Of a DNA stretch of 64,000 bases, positions 17,741 to 27,784 are shown in pieces. Under the pieces are notes generated by a model. The model saw nothing but the letters and a program-made list of their open reading frames with translations, had not been told where the DNA came from and did not search any database. The stretch's first letter is position 1; each line of letters starts with the position of its first letter. This DNA comes from CAYLMG01 sp964493425 (lineage in GTDB: Bacteria > Planctomycetota > Phycisphaerae > Sedimentisphaerales > Anaerobacaceae): assembly GCA_964493425.1 (NCBI GenBank), contig CAZBMW010000004.1, positions 94,566 to 158,565 on the forward strand, given 5' to 3'. The position numbers and the translations under genes are program-made.

Positions 17741-18457
17741 ATGTATATAATTCCAGCGATAGACCTGATAGACGCAAAATGCGTAAGGCTGATTCAGGGC
17801 GAATACAACCGCCAGATTACATATCAAAAAGACCCTGTAGAGCAGGCCAATCAATTCATTTCAGACGGTGCACAATGGCTGCATATCGTTGACCTTGAGG
17901 GTGCGAAACTTGGCAAAGCCGTCAACACCGCGACAATCGCCCAAATTGCGGAACTCGGCAGGCTGAAAATAGAAGTCGGCGGTGGAATAAGACAAGAGGA
18001 ATCGATAAAACAACTGCTCGATATCGGCGTCCAGCGAGTGATAACAGGCACAAAAGCAATAAGCGACTTCGGATGGTTCGCCGCAATGGCAGAAAAATAC
18101 AAGGGCAAAATTGCTCTCGGGCTGGACGCCCGCGGCTCGAAACTTTCGACAGACGGCTGGACAAAAGAGCACTCAGAAACTGCGCTCGAATTCGCAATCA
18201 AGGCAGCAAAGCTGCCGCTCGCCGCTATAATATATACAGATATAACAAAAGACGGTATGATGGCAGGGCCAAATCTTGAAAGGACAAAGCAAATCGCCGA
18301 TGCTGTGGATATCCCTGTTATCGCATCAGGGGGTGTTAAAAACACCGAAGACATAAAAAAGCTGAGCAAATTAGGCGGCATCGAAGCTGTAATTATCGGC
18401 AGGGCTTTATACGAAAAGACATTAAGGCTGGCTGATGCAATTAAAGCTGCTGAGTAA
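17741..18457 (+). CDS. hisA: ProFAR isomerase (phosphoribosylformimino-AICAR-P isomerase)
   Basis: 238 residues, the usual length. HisA opens the ribose of ProFAR to PRFAR, the fourth step of histidine synthesis. The (beta/alpha)8 half-repeats and both catalytic aspartates are visible: MYIIPAIDLIDAKCVRL with the first Asp, and YTDITKDGMMAGPN with the second; phosphate loops VGGGIRQ and ASGGVKN follow. GGAG lies 9 bases before the ATG. No other his gene is adjacent. Confidence 0.95.
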   Translation: MYIIPAIDLIDAKCVRLIQGEYNRQITYQKDPVEQANQFISDGAQWLHIVDLEGAKLGKAVNTATIAQIAELGRLKIEVGGGIRQEESIKQLLDIGVQRVITGTKAISDFGWFAAMAEKYKGKIALGLDARGSKLSTDGWTKEHSETALEFAIKAAKLPLAAIIYTDITKDGMMAGPNLERTKQIADAVDIPVIASGGVKNTEDIKKLSKLGGIEAVIIGRALYEKTLRLADAIKAAE

Positions 18458-18498
18458 CTCTCAGGTTTCACCTGTGCCTGTGTATCAAGGCCAAATAA

Positions 18499-21400
18499 TC
18501 ATTCAGCCGTCGTAAAATTCCATACAACACCCTTTCCGGCGACAACATCATTACTGTCGGTCAATCCGTCTATCCGCCAGAAATATGTCGTTGCAGGGTC
18601 AAGCAGCGAATTATGTATATACGTTGTCCCGCTCTGCCTGCTCACCCTTTCAGGCGACGTATCAGTTGCATTTGCCACTGTATCATAGTCGGTTCCGAGA
18701 TAAACATCGAATTTTACCGCAGCCGCTCCCGGAATCCAACTCAGACTTAGACTACTTGTAGATATGCCAGTACTTCCCTGAGCAGGACTCGGATTCTCCG
18801 CCCTGCCGCCTTCATACAAAGCCTGTACCCCGTTAGCATCCATCGCATAATCGAACACTCGAACCTCATCCATATATCCCTGGTAATATGCATCTGCACC
18901 CCAGTTACTTCTGCCGATATAATTCGCTGTCCTCGTAACATTATTTGCAACACCCGTCGTTCCGTATCCAGCCACCTGAGCATCCTTGTAAATCACCGTA
19001 TTACCAGACGCATCAACAGTCGCTGTAAACATCTGCCATTTATCCAGTTCGATTGCATCGCTTCCAACAACCCTTCCACCGTTCGAGCCGCCTTCCCATA
19101 TCTCAAAAAACAAGTTATCACTCGTTCCCTCACGCCCGAACAGAATATTATCTGATTCACTGCCGTTACCCAAATCAATAAACCTCGAATAATATTGCTC
19201 AGCCGTCGGATACGCCCACACCGAAATCGTAACTCCCTTACTGAAATCTGCGAAACCGTCCGGCAAATCGATGTACTCACCCGTTCCGTCAAAATTAATT
19301 GCACCATCGAAAACTCCGGACACAGAATCACTCGTAAAACTCAGGCCGTTCATACACGTTCCGTTCATACCCTTGCCGCTCGAATCAGACGCCGTTGTCC
19401 CGCTGCTCTCATCCAGCTTCCAGTAACCCTGCATCTCGCCCTCGGATACATCAAAATCATATTCTCCAAACCACACCTTCATCGGCGTCGAACCGCGATT
19501 GGCCCAGGTATAATAAGGAACCAGTGTAATTTCCGTTTCTGTACCGTACAAAACTGTCACTCCGTTCAATGTCCCCGGCTCATACGTTGCTGTAAATTCC
19601 ACATCTTCGTCCACCACCAAATCAAAAACACTCCCACCGTTATCTATTCCCTCTGCACAGTACACAACAGGTCCCCTCTGAACGGCAACAAGACCAACGT
19701 CAGCCGTAACATAAGGATGAGCAATAACCTTGCGCACAGGCATCGGAAAAACAAGCTCTATTGTATCGCCGCTGCTCCAAACTCTGTCTATCCTCGCAAA
19801 TCCCTTCACCATATCATATTCTACCGGCGAACCATTTATCTCGATTGTAACTGACTCATTACAATCATTCATATAACCATAGAGGTTGCCCGGCATAGGA
19901 ATATTTCTTGCCCAGCCGGGGATACGCAAATAAACCGGGAAATTTTCCGACTGAGCCGGGTTAACCGTAACCTCAACATCACCATCCCAGGGATAGTTCG
20001 TATCTACAGACAGATTTACCGTATTTGACGCAAGCTGTATCTGAGCAGTGCCGTTCATATATAAATTAACATAAACAGCCTGGTCATTATGCGCATAAGC
20101 GTATCCGCCGATGCTCATAATATACTTAGCAAGATGCGGCGGACAGCACGCACAGGTGTACCAGTCAGGTCTTGTGTCGCCGCTGCTTTCAAGCTTATTG
20201 GGATAAAAGAAATGGTCACCCGAAAGAGACAAACCGGAAAGAATATTGTTGTGCATTGACTTTTCCATCATATCGAGATATTTACCGTCACCTGTCAGCA
20301 GGAACATCCGGTGATTCCACTTGGCAAATGCCAGCGACGCACAGGTTTCACAATACGAATTGTTTCCGAGGTCATAATCGACGGTGAAGCCTTCGGGGCC
20401 GCCGGGCTGGCCGAGACCGCCGGTAATATATGTCTTGCAGTTGACTATATTATTCCAGACTTTAATGATAGCGTTCATATAATCCTGGTCGAGATTCACT
20501 CTTGCGACATCGGCTGCCCCTGTATAAAAGTAGCCGGCCCGCACTGCATGGCCGACGCCCTCGTCCTGTTCAACAAGAGGCACATGGTCCTGGCTGTAAG
20601 TGCCGTAAAGGGAATGGCCTTCGGCGTTTCCTCTCTGGTCACAATAGAACTTAGCCAAGTCAAAGTAACGCTGGTCACCAAGCGTATGATACATTTTCAT
20701 AAGACCAATCTCGATTTCCTGGTGTCCCGGAGGTATAAGCAGGCCATCCTCATTGAAGGTATCGAACAGCAGCTCGGCGTTTTCCTGTGCAAGATTCAGC
20801 AAAGAGGTTTTGCCGGTGGCGTTATAATGCGCAACGGCGGCCTCGTAGAAATGGCCCATACAATAAAGCTCGTGACTGCTTCCAAGATTCGACCAGCGTT
20901 CCGGCCCGGTCCAGCCTGAATGTGCGCCATTAGTCCTGCAGGTATAAAGATAGCCGTCTTCCTCCATTGCTGCATCAAAGTAAGTTATCCACTCGTCCAT
21001 AGTAGCATCCAGAGCTGCGTCATAGTTCAAAGCCAGACGGTAGGAAGCAGCTTCAAGTGTTTTGTAGGGGTCGGTATCGTCAAACGGATAACTGCCCTGA
21101 TGAGAACCACTAATAAGTCCACCAGCCAGTTTGAAATTATCAATTCTGCCTGTATCTATACACTTCTGAATAATATGCGGGATTGTAACGGTGCGGTCGG
21201 TTTCCATTCTCTCAGCCCACAATCCACCGGTAATATCGACATCTGTAAAATCCACAGGTGTAAGGAAATTATCCGTGTCAAGAGGCACAGGCCAGTTTTC
21301 ATATTCATCCAGCCATTTTCCCGCAACAATCTTGTAATCCTTGAAATCCACGCTCATATCTTCAATTAAATCCGCGGCGTAATCGGTTCCAAGCCATCGG

Positions 21401-22071
21401 TCGACAAGGTACTTCAAGTCATTCTCATCGACATCACAGTCTCCGTCAAAATCCGCAACTGCTTTATTTTTATCGACACAGCGAACCGGCTTAAACGTTA
21501 TATCGTCAATATAAATCGTCCCTGTTCCTCCCGGCTGCTCATTCGTAGCGTCACCGACACCTATCTCAATTGAGGACACCGCCTGAAGGCGAAACGCCGG
21601 ATTCTCCTGTAAAAATTCATCAAGGTCTATGTCCCATCTCTGCCAGTACTCATTCTTCAAATCATTTGCATCACCGTCATATTTAACTGCTGCCGTGCTC
21701 GGTATCCAGTCATCATCCTCGATAACAACATATAATTTGTCTGCATCGTTGCCGGCACTACCCCTGAAATAAATTGATATAGATTCCATTTCATCCAGCG
21801 TCCAATCGCTATTCGAATCGAACACCATTTTGGCGGCCGAATAGTAATCGCCGCTGTCGTTATCAAAGTCAAGTTCCATTGACTTGGCGCTTTTATGAGC
21901 TATATCAGTGGAAAGTGTCACTGCAGCCGAACCAATGGCTGACCAGATGTCGTTCAACTCAACGCTGTCATTATAACTTTCAAAATCCTCACCTGTAAAA
22001 GTCTCCGCCTGAACGATTAAACCTGCGAAAAAACACAAAAGAAGCGCGGAGAAAAAATAGCGTCTAGACAT
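18499..22071 (-). CDS. Large secreted GH127 protein with dockerin, LamG and Fn3-like domains
   Basis: 1190 residues from ATG 22071, chosen because GAGG lies upstream and a signal peptide (residues 1-22) follows; an ATG at 22143 would bury it. Order: a jelly-roll-like domain (25-195), a dockerin-like pair of Ca loops (FDGDCDVDENDLKYLVDRW, SVDFKDYKIVAGKW; 205-255), the GH127 barrel (275-880), a LamG/concanavalin-like domain (about 895-1090) and an Fn3-like end (1100-1190). GH127 enzymes are retaining beta-L-arabinofuranosidases using a Zn-bound cysteine; the equivalents here are Glu575, Cys577, Cys642 and Cys643 (YCETC, CACCPPH). Likely acts on arabinose-containing plant or algal polymers outside the cell. 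The dockerin in the middle is unusual; it is normally terminal. Confidence 0.88.
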   Translation of the reverse strand: MSRRYFFSALLLCFFAGLIVQAETFTGEDFESYNDSVELNDIWSAIGSAAVTLSTDIAHKSAKSMELDFDNDSGDYYSAAKMVFDSNSDWTLDEMESISIYFRGSAGNDADKLYVVIEDDDWIPSTAAVKYDGDANDLKNEYWQRWDIDLDEFLQENPAFRLQAVSSIEIGVGDATNEQPGGTGTIYIDDITFKPVRCVDKNKAVADFDGDCDVDENDLKYLVDRWLGTDYAADLIEDMSVDFKDYKIVAGKWLDEYENWPVPLDTDNFLTPVDFTDVDITGGLWAERMETDRTVTIPHIIQKCIDTGRIDNFKLAGGLISGSHQGSYPFDDTDPYKTLEAASYRLALNYDAALDATMDEWITYFDAAMEEDGYLYTCRTNGAHSGWTGPERWSNLGSSHELYCMGHFYEAAVAHYNATGKTSLLNLAQENAELLFDTFNEDGLLIPPGHQEIEIGLMKMYHTLGDQRYFDLAKFYCDQRGNAEGHSLYGTYSQDHVPLVEQDEGVGHAVRAGYFYTGAADVARVNLDQDYMNAIIKVWNNIVNCKTYITGGLGQPGGPEGFTVDYDLGNNSYCETCASLAFAKWNHRMFLLTGDGKYLDMMEKSMHNNILSGLSLSGDHFFYPNKLESSGDTRPDWYTCACCPPHLAKYIMSIGGYAYAHNDQAVYVNLYMNGTAQIQLASNTVNLSVDTNYPWDGDVEVTVNPAQSENFPVYLRIPGWARNIPMPGNLYGYMNDCNESVTIEINGSPVEYDMVKGFARIDRVWSSGDTIELVFPMPVRKVIAHPYVTADVGLVAVQRGPVVYCAEGIDNGGSVFDLVVDEDVEFTATYEPGTLNGVTVLYGTETEITLVPYYTWANRGSTPMKVWFGEYDFDVSEGEMQGYWKLDESSGTTASDSSGKGMNGTCMNGLSFTSDSVSGVFDGAINFDGTGEYIDLPDGFADFSKGVTISVWAYPTAEQYYSRFIDLGNGSESDNILFGREGTSDNLFFEIWEGGSNGGRVVGSDAIELDKWQMFTATVDASGNTVIYKDAQVAGYGTTGVANNVTRTANYIGRSNWGADAYYQGYMDEVRVFDYAMDANGVQALYEGGRAENPSPAQGSTGISTSSLSLSWIPGAAAVKFDVYLGTDYDTVANATDTSPERVSRQSGTTYIHNSLLDPATTYFWRIDGLTDSNDVVAGKGVVWNFTTAE

Positions 22072-22289
22072 AAATATCCTCACCCTAATTTTTAATGAGC
22101 CTCCTTTGCTAATAGTTCGCAAAAGGCAGGCACCAAAGCACATTCTTTCCTCACTTTTTGCACATGTATATTATACCCGAAATAAGCGTAATTTTCAAGG
22201 AGATTCAAACACGCGAATTTTACACCAATTTCCTATAATAAACCTGCTCTTTACAAATCCTCAGGCCGCCTATATCATATCGAAAAGCT

Positions 22290-22361
22290 GCCGATGTAGC
22301 TCAATGGTAGAGCACGGCTTTCGTAAAGCCGGGGTTGAGGGTTCGACTCCCTCCGTCGGCT
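22290..22361 (+). tRNA. tRNA-Thr (CGT)
   Basis: Acceptor GCCGATG/CGTCGGC, D arm with AATGGTAGAGC, anticodon stem GGCTT.../...AAGCC with loop reading TTCGTAA (anticodon CGT), T arm GAGGGTTCGACTCCCTC. Discriminator T; CCA is not encoded. A short T-run follows directly. Confidence 0.94.
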
Positions 22362-22442
22362 TTTTAAAAATGAAAAGATAAAAATTAAAATTTCAAAATT
22401 TTTATACTCCGCAATTCAAACTCTGAAACAGAAAGAAAATTT

Positions 22443-24125
22443 TTGAAATCAAAAAGTTTAACGAAATATCTAATAGCGCTCATCATTTTCAGCGTCATTT
22501 GCACGCTAACCTTTTTCTTTGCGCCCCCTGCCAGCCGCCATTTGTGGTATAGCATAATCCCGCCCGTCCTTGCAATACTGCTTGCCTTTGTCACCCACAA
22601 CGTCCTGCTCAGTTTGGGAATAGCAATAATCGTTGGCGGCCTGCTAACACAAGCTCAGGTTTATACCTCAAATCCCATCGCAATTTTAGCAGCACTGAAA
22701 ACAACCGCTACGTTTGTAACAGGCTCAGTCGCAAGCACAGAGAACCTCTGGATTCTCAGCTTCGTCGTTCTTATCTTCATTATGCTGAAAATCCTCATCG
22801 TCAGCGGCGGCTTTAACGGCCTGGTAAGGTTAACTGCAAAAATAGTTACAGGCGAAAAAACCGCTCAGCTCATAACCGCATTTCTCGGCGTCTGCTTCTT
22901 TATAGATGATTACGCCAACGCAATTATCGTCGGCTCGGCAATGAGACCCATCACTGACCGCTTTCGCATCAGCCGCGAAAAGCTTGCCTTCATTGTCGAT
23001 GCAACCAGCGCACCGGTCACAGGCCTAGCCGTAATCAGCACCTGGATTGCAACCGAAGTAAGCCTCTTCGAAGCTGTCTCAAACGAGCTTGGCATAAACA
23101 AAAGCGGTTACTCTATGTTCTTCGATGCAATCCAGTTCAGGTTTTACTGTGTAATGATGCTCATCTTTATGTTCCTGCATATCCTGATGAACGTCGATTT
23201 CGGCCCAATGAAAACCGCAGAAAAAAATGCAGGCAATGGCGGCAATTTCGATATTCCAAAAAACAATTCCAACAACACGTCTTCTGACGCGATCGGTACT
23301 CAAAGAATGGGCAAGCCTATCAGCGCAATTGTCCCCATCGTCGGGCTCTTGATATTCCACATAACTGCCCTCTGGTTAGGAGGTGGCGGCCTAGAAAAAA
23401 TCTCAAGTGGCTTATCACCTGTGAGCCTCGCCTACTGGCGGCAGACAATCTCCGACGCCGACAGTACAAAAATATTGGCCTTTTCGTCGACATTCGGCAT
23501 CTGCCTGGCTGCCATTTTTGCACTCTTCGTCGAAAAAATAAAAATTACCGCTATTCTCAAAGCAGCACTGGCAAGCCTTAAGAATAGTTACCTGCCCGTA
23601 TCAATCCTGATACTGGCCTGGTCGCTGAAAAAGGCCTGTGACCTGCTGGGCACAGGCGAATTTCTCATCTCGGTACTCGCTGACAATATCCCGCCTTTAC
23701 TCTTTCCCGCTCTTGTTTTTCTCGTCGCCTCAATTACAAGTTTTGCAACAGGGACAAGCTGGGGGACAATGGCTATACTTATTCCAACAGCGATACCTGT
23801 CGCTTTTGCCCTTGACGGCAATTCCTACGGCCTTACAACGATGATTTCTCTCGGCGCCGTACTCGACGGCGCCATCTTCGGCGACCACTGCTCGCCGATT
23901 TCCGACACCACCATTCTAAGCTCAATTGCAAGCCAATGCGATCACATCCAGCACGTCCGCACTCAACTGCCTTACAGTCTGTCCGTAGCTGCTCTTGCCT
24001 TTATTTGCGGCTATCTGCCCGCAGCTCTGGGACTCAAGTGGATATGGACGATTGTATTAGCTCTGGTAATTATGTTTAGTTTTTTAGCTATACTTAAAAA
24101 AGTAAACAGAAAAATTTCCTTGTAG
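22443..24125 (+). CDS. NhaC-family Na+/H+ antiporter
   Basis: 560 residues with about 12 hydrophobic segments, an inner-membrane secondary transporter of the NhaC family exchanging Na+ for H+ (or, in some members, amino acids or organic acids). Conserved stretches: FFIDDYANAIIVGSAMRPI around residue 155, DATSAPVTGLAVISTW around 190, and GAVLDGAIFGDHCSPISDTTI around 490. The start appears to be TTG at 22443, since the first hydrophobic helix begins immediately after and no ATG occurs before the fourth segment. The loop near residues 255-290 is Asn/Gly-rich and poorly conserved. It is followed by larE after 73 bases. Confidence 0.87.
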   Translation: MKSKSLTKYLIALIIFSVICTLTFFFAPPASRHLWYSIIPPVLAILLAFVTHNVLLSLGIAIIVGGLLTQAQVYTSNPIAILAALKTTATFVTGSVASTENLWILSFVVLIFIMLKILIVSGGFNGLVRLTAKIVTGEKTAQLITAFLGVCFFIDDYANAIIVGSAMRPITDRFRISREKLAFIVDATSAPVTGLAVISTWIATEVSLFEAVSNELGINKSGYSMFFDAIQFRFYCVMMLIFMFLHILMNVDFGPMKTAEKNAGNGGNFDIPKNNSNNTSSDAIGTQRMGKPISAIVPIVGLLIFHITALWLGGGGLEKISSGLSPVSLAYWRQTISDADSTKILAFSSTFGICLAAIFALFVEKIKITAILKAALASLKNSYLPVSILILAWSLKKACDLLGTGEFLISVLADNIPPLLFPALVFLVASITSFATGTSWGTMAILIPTAIPVAFALDGNSYGLTTMISLGAVLDGAIFGDHCSPISDTTILSSIASQCDHIQHVRTQLPYSLSVAALAFICGYLPAALGLKWIWTIVLALVIMFSFLAILKKVNRKISL

Positions 24126-24198
24126 ATTAAATAGCCCTCACAATTTACAAACAAACAAATTAACGCTATCATCAGTAAAAATAACAAGGCCGAAAACT

Positions 24199-25014
24199 AT
24201 GACTATCCGCCAGAAATATAAATCGTTGCAAAAAATCTTAAAAAAGCTCGACAGAGTTGTCGTGGCCTATTCAGGCGGGGTGGACAGCACATTCCTGTTA
24301 AAAGCAGCCCTTGATACGCTCGGCACCAAAAACGTTCTCGCCTGCATCGCTGCAGGACCCTCACTCCCCGAAAGTCAGTACAAGCAAGCCCTTAAAATCG
24401 CAAAGAAAATCGGCGCGAAAATCTTAACCGTCGAACCAAAAGAAATGGGAGATTTAAAATTCACCGCCAACAAACCCGACCGATGCTACCACTGCAAAAC
24501 TCACCTGATGAAGCTTTTAACAAAAATTGCAAAAGACAGGGATTTCAATAAAGTCATTTGCGGCCATAATTACGACGACAAAGACGACTATCGACCGGGC
24601 CAGCTTGCAATAAATAAATACAAAATCATATGTCCACTTGCAGATGTGAAAATGACAAAAAATGATATTCGCAAATTGAGCAGAAAATTAAATCTTCCCA
24701 CTGCAAATTTACCCGCCTCGCCCTGTCTTGCATCGCGAATAAGTTATAACCTGCCAATCACTACAGAAAGATTGAAACAAATCGAGCAGGCCGAGGATTT
24801 TTTAAGAAAGCTCGGCCTTGCCGAATTTCGCGTTCGTCATCACGATACAATCGCCCGAATTGAAGTCCACCCCGAAGATTTCAACAAAATTACAAAAGAG
24901 CCCACCCGCTCAAAGATAATCAAAAAAATCAAATCTCTCGGCTTCAAATACGTAACAATCGATTTACAGGGCTTCCGCTCCGGTTCACTGAACGAAACAC
25001 TGAACCTCAAATGA
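24199..25014 (+). CDS. larE: ATP-dependent sulfur transferase LarE
   Basis: 271 residues. LarE adenylates the carboxyls of P2CMN and installs sulfur, giving the dithiolated precursor of the nickel-pincer cofactor. The PP-loop is VVAYSGGVDSTFL (residues 20-33). Cys176 in SPCLASR corresponds to the sulfur-donating cysteine of the Lactiplantibacillus enzyme. A CxxC (RCYHCK, Cys96/Cys99) is also present, so a cluster-type sulfur carrier mechanism, known for some LarE proteins, is possible. larB is 12 kb upstream; no larC is seen, and some genomes use LarB/E products for enzymes other than lactate racemase. It converges on the ROK kinase gene, six bases away. Confidence 0.92.
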   Translation: MTIRQKYKSLQKILKKLDRVVVAYSGGVDSTFLLKAALDTLGTKNVLACIAAGPSLPESQYKQALKIAKKIGAKILTVEPKEMGDLKFTANKPDRCYHCKTHLMKLLTKIAKDRDFNKVICGHNYDDKDDYRPGQLAINKYKIICPLADVKMTKNDIRKLSRKLNLPTANLPASPCLASRISYNLPITTERLKQIEQAEDFLRKLGLAEFRVRHHDTIARIEVHPEDFNKITKEPTRSKIIKKIKSLGFKYVTIDLQGFRSGSLNETLNLK

Positions 25015-25020
25015 ATTATT

Positions 25021-25980
25021 TTAAACCAGCTCTTTCCCCAAAGCTGCAGCGCCGATTATACCCGAATCCTCGCCCAGAGTAGCAAAGCAAATCTCAACCG
25101 CTTCTTTTTTCAGCTTCCATATCTGCCGGTCGAAATAATCCTTAATCCTGTCCAACAATATGTCACCGGCATTAATCATTCCGCCTGAAAAGACTATTTT
25201 TTTCGGCTCAGTTGTGTGCAGCATATTGATACAAAGAATCGCAAGCACATTGGCGGTCTCATCGGTGATTTTCTTCGCAAGAGCATCACCTTTTTTCAAA
25301 TGCTCATAAACATCCTTACAGCTTATCTCACCATTCTCATCGAGCACTTTTTTTAGGCTCGATTCCGCACCTGCCTGAACCGCCTCCGCAGCCCTTTTAG
25401 CTGTCGAGCTTGCCGATGCATAGGCCTCGGCGCAGCCCTTCTGGCCACAATTGCACAACCTGCCGCCCGGGTAAATTATGATATGGCCCAGCTCAGCTCC
25501 GTTACCGCCGGCCCCCTGTATCAATTTACCATCACAGATAATACCGCCTCCGATTCCCGTGCCTAACGTAAAAAATACCATATCGCTGACATCTTTGCCC
25601 GCCCCTACGGTAAACTCACCGAAGCAGGCAACATTGGCATCATTATCAAACGCAACAGGACAATTCAAAGCGTCACTCAACATTTGCCTGATTGGCACAT
25701 TTTTGAATGCCGGCATATTGGTCGAATTGATTATTATACCTTTCCTGTAGTCAGCCGGACCCGGTGTCCCAATGCCAGCCGCTGCAATGTCTTCTGGATT
25801 AAATCCGGCCTCTTTGACAAGGCTAATGATTGCATCAGTCATCCGCTCAACGACAACCTCCGGCCCCATATCCGCTTCGGTCGCTACCGATACCTTGCGC
25901 AAAAGATTAAGCTCGCGATTAAAGCAACCGACCTTGATATTCGTCCCGCCCAAATCAATTCCAATAAGTATCTCGCTCAT
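25021..25980 (-). CDS. ROK-family sugar kinase (glucokinase-like)
   Basis: 319 residues from ATG 25980 (an in-frame ATG at 25998 gives six more). The ATP site IGIDLGGTNIKVG opens the protein, the catalytic region NDANVACFGE and GTGIGGGII follow, and the ROK zinc motif is intact as ELGHII...CNCGQKGC. Phosphorylates glucose or a related hexose in the cytoplasm; glucokinase is the commonest activity, but fructose, N-acetylglucosamine or N-acetylmannosamine kinases share these motifs. No DNA-binding domain, so not a ROK repressor. The galE gene lies just upstream on the same strand. Confidence 0.88.
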   Translation of the reverse strand: MSEILIGIDLGGTNIKVGCFNRELNLLRKVSVATEADMGPEVVVERMTDAIISLVKEAGFNPEDIAAAGIGTPGPADYRKGIIINSTNMPAFKNVPIRQMLSDALNCPVAFDNDANVACFGEFTVGAGKDVSDMVFFTLGTGIGGGIICDGKLIQGAGGNGAELGHIIIYPGGRLCNCGQKGCAEAYASASSTAKRAAEAVQAGAESSLKKVLDENGEISCKDVYEHLKKGDALAKKITDETANVLAILCINMLHTTEPKKIVFSGGMINAGDILLDRIKDYFDRQIWKLKKEAVEICFATLGEDSGIIGAAALGKELV

Positions 25981-26034
25981 CCACAATCCGAAATTCATCC
26001 TGTAAACTAAAAACTAAAGACTAAAAACTCAACA

Positions 26035-27018
26035 CTAATCAGGATAGCCGTTAGGAAACTTATTGTGCCACTGCCACGCCGTAGCAACAATACTTTCGAG
26101 CTCGGAATATTTTCTCTGCCAGCCGAGCTGCCGCTCCGCCCTGCTCGCATCGCTTGTCAGTACCGGCGGGTCTCCCTGCCTTCTGTCGGCCTCAACAATC
26201 TTAAAATCCTTTCCCGAAACTTTTCGAACCGTATTTATAACCTCGCGAACAGAATAGCCCCTGCCGTTGCCGAGATTATAAATCAACTCTCTCGACTCAT
26301 CGAGCCTCTCAAGCGCAAGTAGGTGCGCCCGGCACAAATCCTCGATATGAATATAGTCCCTGACACACGTCCCGTCTGGTGTGTCGTAATCAGTACCGAA
26401 GATTTTTACACTGTCACGCCTGCCCATCGCCGCCTGAATCGTAAGTGGAATAAGATGTGATTCCGGCCTGTGGTCTTCACCAAGTGAACTGTCAAAACCG
26501 GCACCTGCCGCGTTAAAATATCTAAGAGATGCATACCGAAGTTTTCCCGCCCTGCTCTGCCAGTGACACATCTGCTCACAGCAAAGTTTCGTCTGACCGT
26601 ACGGATTAATGGGCTTCGTCGGCAAATCCTCGGTCGCAGGAATGCGCTCAGGTACGCCATACACCGCCGCCGTGCTGCTGAACACAAACTTCTCGACGCC
26701 CACTGCTTCCATCGCGGCCAAAACCGTACGTGTGCCACATACGTTATTATGATAATACCCCAAAGGCTGCTCAACGGATTCAGCTACATCAATAAACGCC
26801 GCAAAGTGCATAACAGCCTCGATTTCGAATCTCTTCAGTGTCACAACAAGCAGCTCGTAATCATCTAAATCGCCGTCGACAAATTTTAGACCCTTAATCG
26901 CCGCCTTATGCCCCTTACCCAGATTGTCATAAACGACCGGCTCCTGCCCCCCCGCCGCAAGCATCGCAGCCATATTGCTGCCTATGTAACCCGCACCACC
27001 GCAAACTAATACTCTCAT
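26035..27018 (-). CDS. galE: UDP-glucose 4-epimerase
   Basis: 327 residues, normal length. GalE interconverts UDP-glucose and UDP-galactose using tightly bound NAD+. Seen: the Rossmann glycine motif VCGGAGYIGSN, catalytic FSSTAAVYG serine and the YGQTK tyrosine/lysine pair, RYFNAAGA, and the substrate-binding GTDYDTPDGTCVRDYIHIEDL segment. AAAGG precedes the ATG. Downstream of the lipoprotein gene (10 bases) and upstream of the ROK kinase, all on the minus strand, so a three-gene transcript is likely; it fits galactose use released by the GH2 enzyme (inference). Confidence 0.94.
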   Translation of the reverse strand: MRVLVCGGAGYIGSNMAAMLAAGGQEPVVYDNLGKGHKAAIKGLKFVDGDLDDYELLVVTLKRFEIEAVMHFAAFIDVAESVEQPLGYYHNNVCGTRTVLAAMEAVGVEKFVFSSTAAVYGVPERIPATEDLPTKPINPYGQTKLCCEQMCHWQSRAGKLRYASLRYFNAAGAGFDSSLGEDHRPESHLIPLTIQAAMGRRDSVKIFGTDYDTPDGTCVRDYIHIEDLCRAHLLALERLDESRELIYNLGNGRGYSVREVINTVRKVSGKDFKIVEADRRQGDPPVLTSDASRAERQLGWQRKYSELESIVATAWQWHNKFPNGYPD

Positions 27019-27028
27019 CCCAACCTTT

Positions 27029-27598
27029 CTATTTCTTAGCTGCCTTTTTTTCTATCCGTTGTAAAATCGCGGTTGCGAGTTCCTCATCATTACCCAGCTC
27101 AATCCACCGCTTCAGCTCCGCCTCAAGCCCCAGCCTCAATACCGAGGTTCTCATCCTCTGGCCTGTAATCCTGTCATATTTAATATTGACGCCTTTTTCC
27201 GCAGGCTCAGACAGACTAAGCCTCTCGACGATAACCCGGCAATTGATGCAGACCTCCTGCGGCTCTTCTGCAATCCTCAGCTCCACTGTCCTGCGAATGC
27301 TGTGCAGACTGGCCTCAGTACTATTCAAAGAGCCTACATTATCTTTTCGCCAGAACTCAAAAAACTGCCCTCCCGCCAGAGGCCTGCTCAGCACATAGCC
27401 CAGCTCAGGCTCAGACTTTGCTACCGTAAAATTCAAATCGCGCAGAACCGCCTCCGATACCTCGACCGCCTTAACTCTATCGAGGCCTCTCAGGCAAATC
27501 TGCTCAATATTCCTTACACCAGCCGGCTGACCGCAACCCGCAAATACAAAAAAACCGCAAACCAGAACAACTATCAATAGCTTATGAACTGTTTTCAT
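27029..27598 (-). CDS. Putative lipoprotein of unknown function
   Basis: 189 residues. A lipoprotein signal is clear (KKLLIVVLVCGFFVFAGC-type start; Cys at residue 22 in FAGC). The mature part is mixed alpha/beta with no motif I recognise; it includes two further cysteines in VCINCRV. A GGAAGGAT ribosome site precedes the ATG. The next gene, galE, follows after 10 bases, so they are probably co-transcribed, though nothing links their functions. Confidence 0.75.
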   Translation of the reverse strand: MKTVHKLLIVVLVCGFFVFAGCGQPAGVRNIEQICLRGLDRVKAVEVSEAVLRDLNFTVAKSEPELGYVLSRPLAGGQFFEFWRKDNVGSLNSTEASLHSIRRTVELRIAEEPQEVCINCRVIVERLSLSEPAEKGVNIKYDRITGQRMRTSVLRLGLEAELKRWIELGNDEELATAILQRIEKKAAKK

Positions 27599-27749
27599 TT
27601 TTATCCTTCCTTCCTCAACCGGGCCTACAAAGAAGCCGATACGGCCGCAAGGCCTTAAAAAAAACTTAACGAATTATAATAACCGTCGCAGCTAACCTCA
27701 AGAACCAATTATTTTTTGTCGAGAAGTCTATTTCGACGCAAAAAAATAC

Positions 27750-27777
27750 TTGCAATGGACTTATCGCTTTGTATAAT
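27750..27777 (+). promoter_or_regulatory. Sigma70-type promoter of the leucine operon
   Basis: TTGCAA (27750-27755), 16 bases, TATAAT (27772-27777). Transcription would begin around 27784, at the ATG (27785) of a Leu-rich leader peptide and about 208 bases before leuA. Confidence 0.65.
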
Positions 27778-27784
27778 AATAAAT

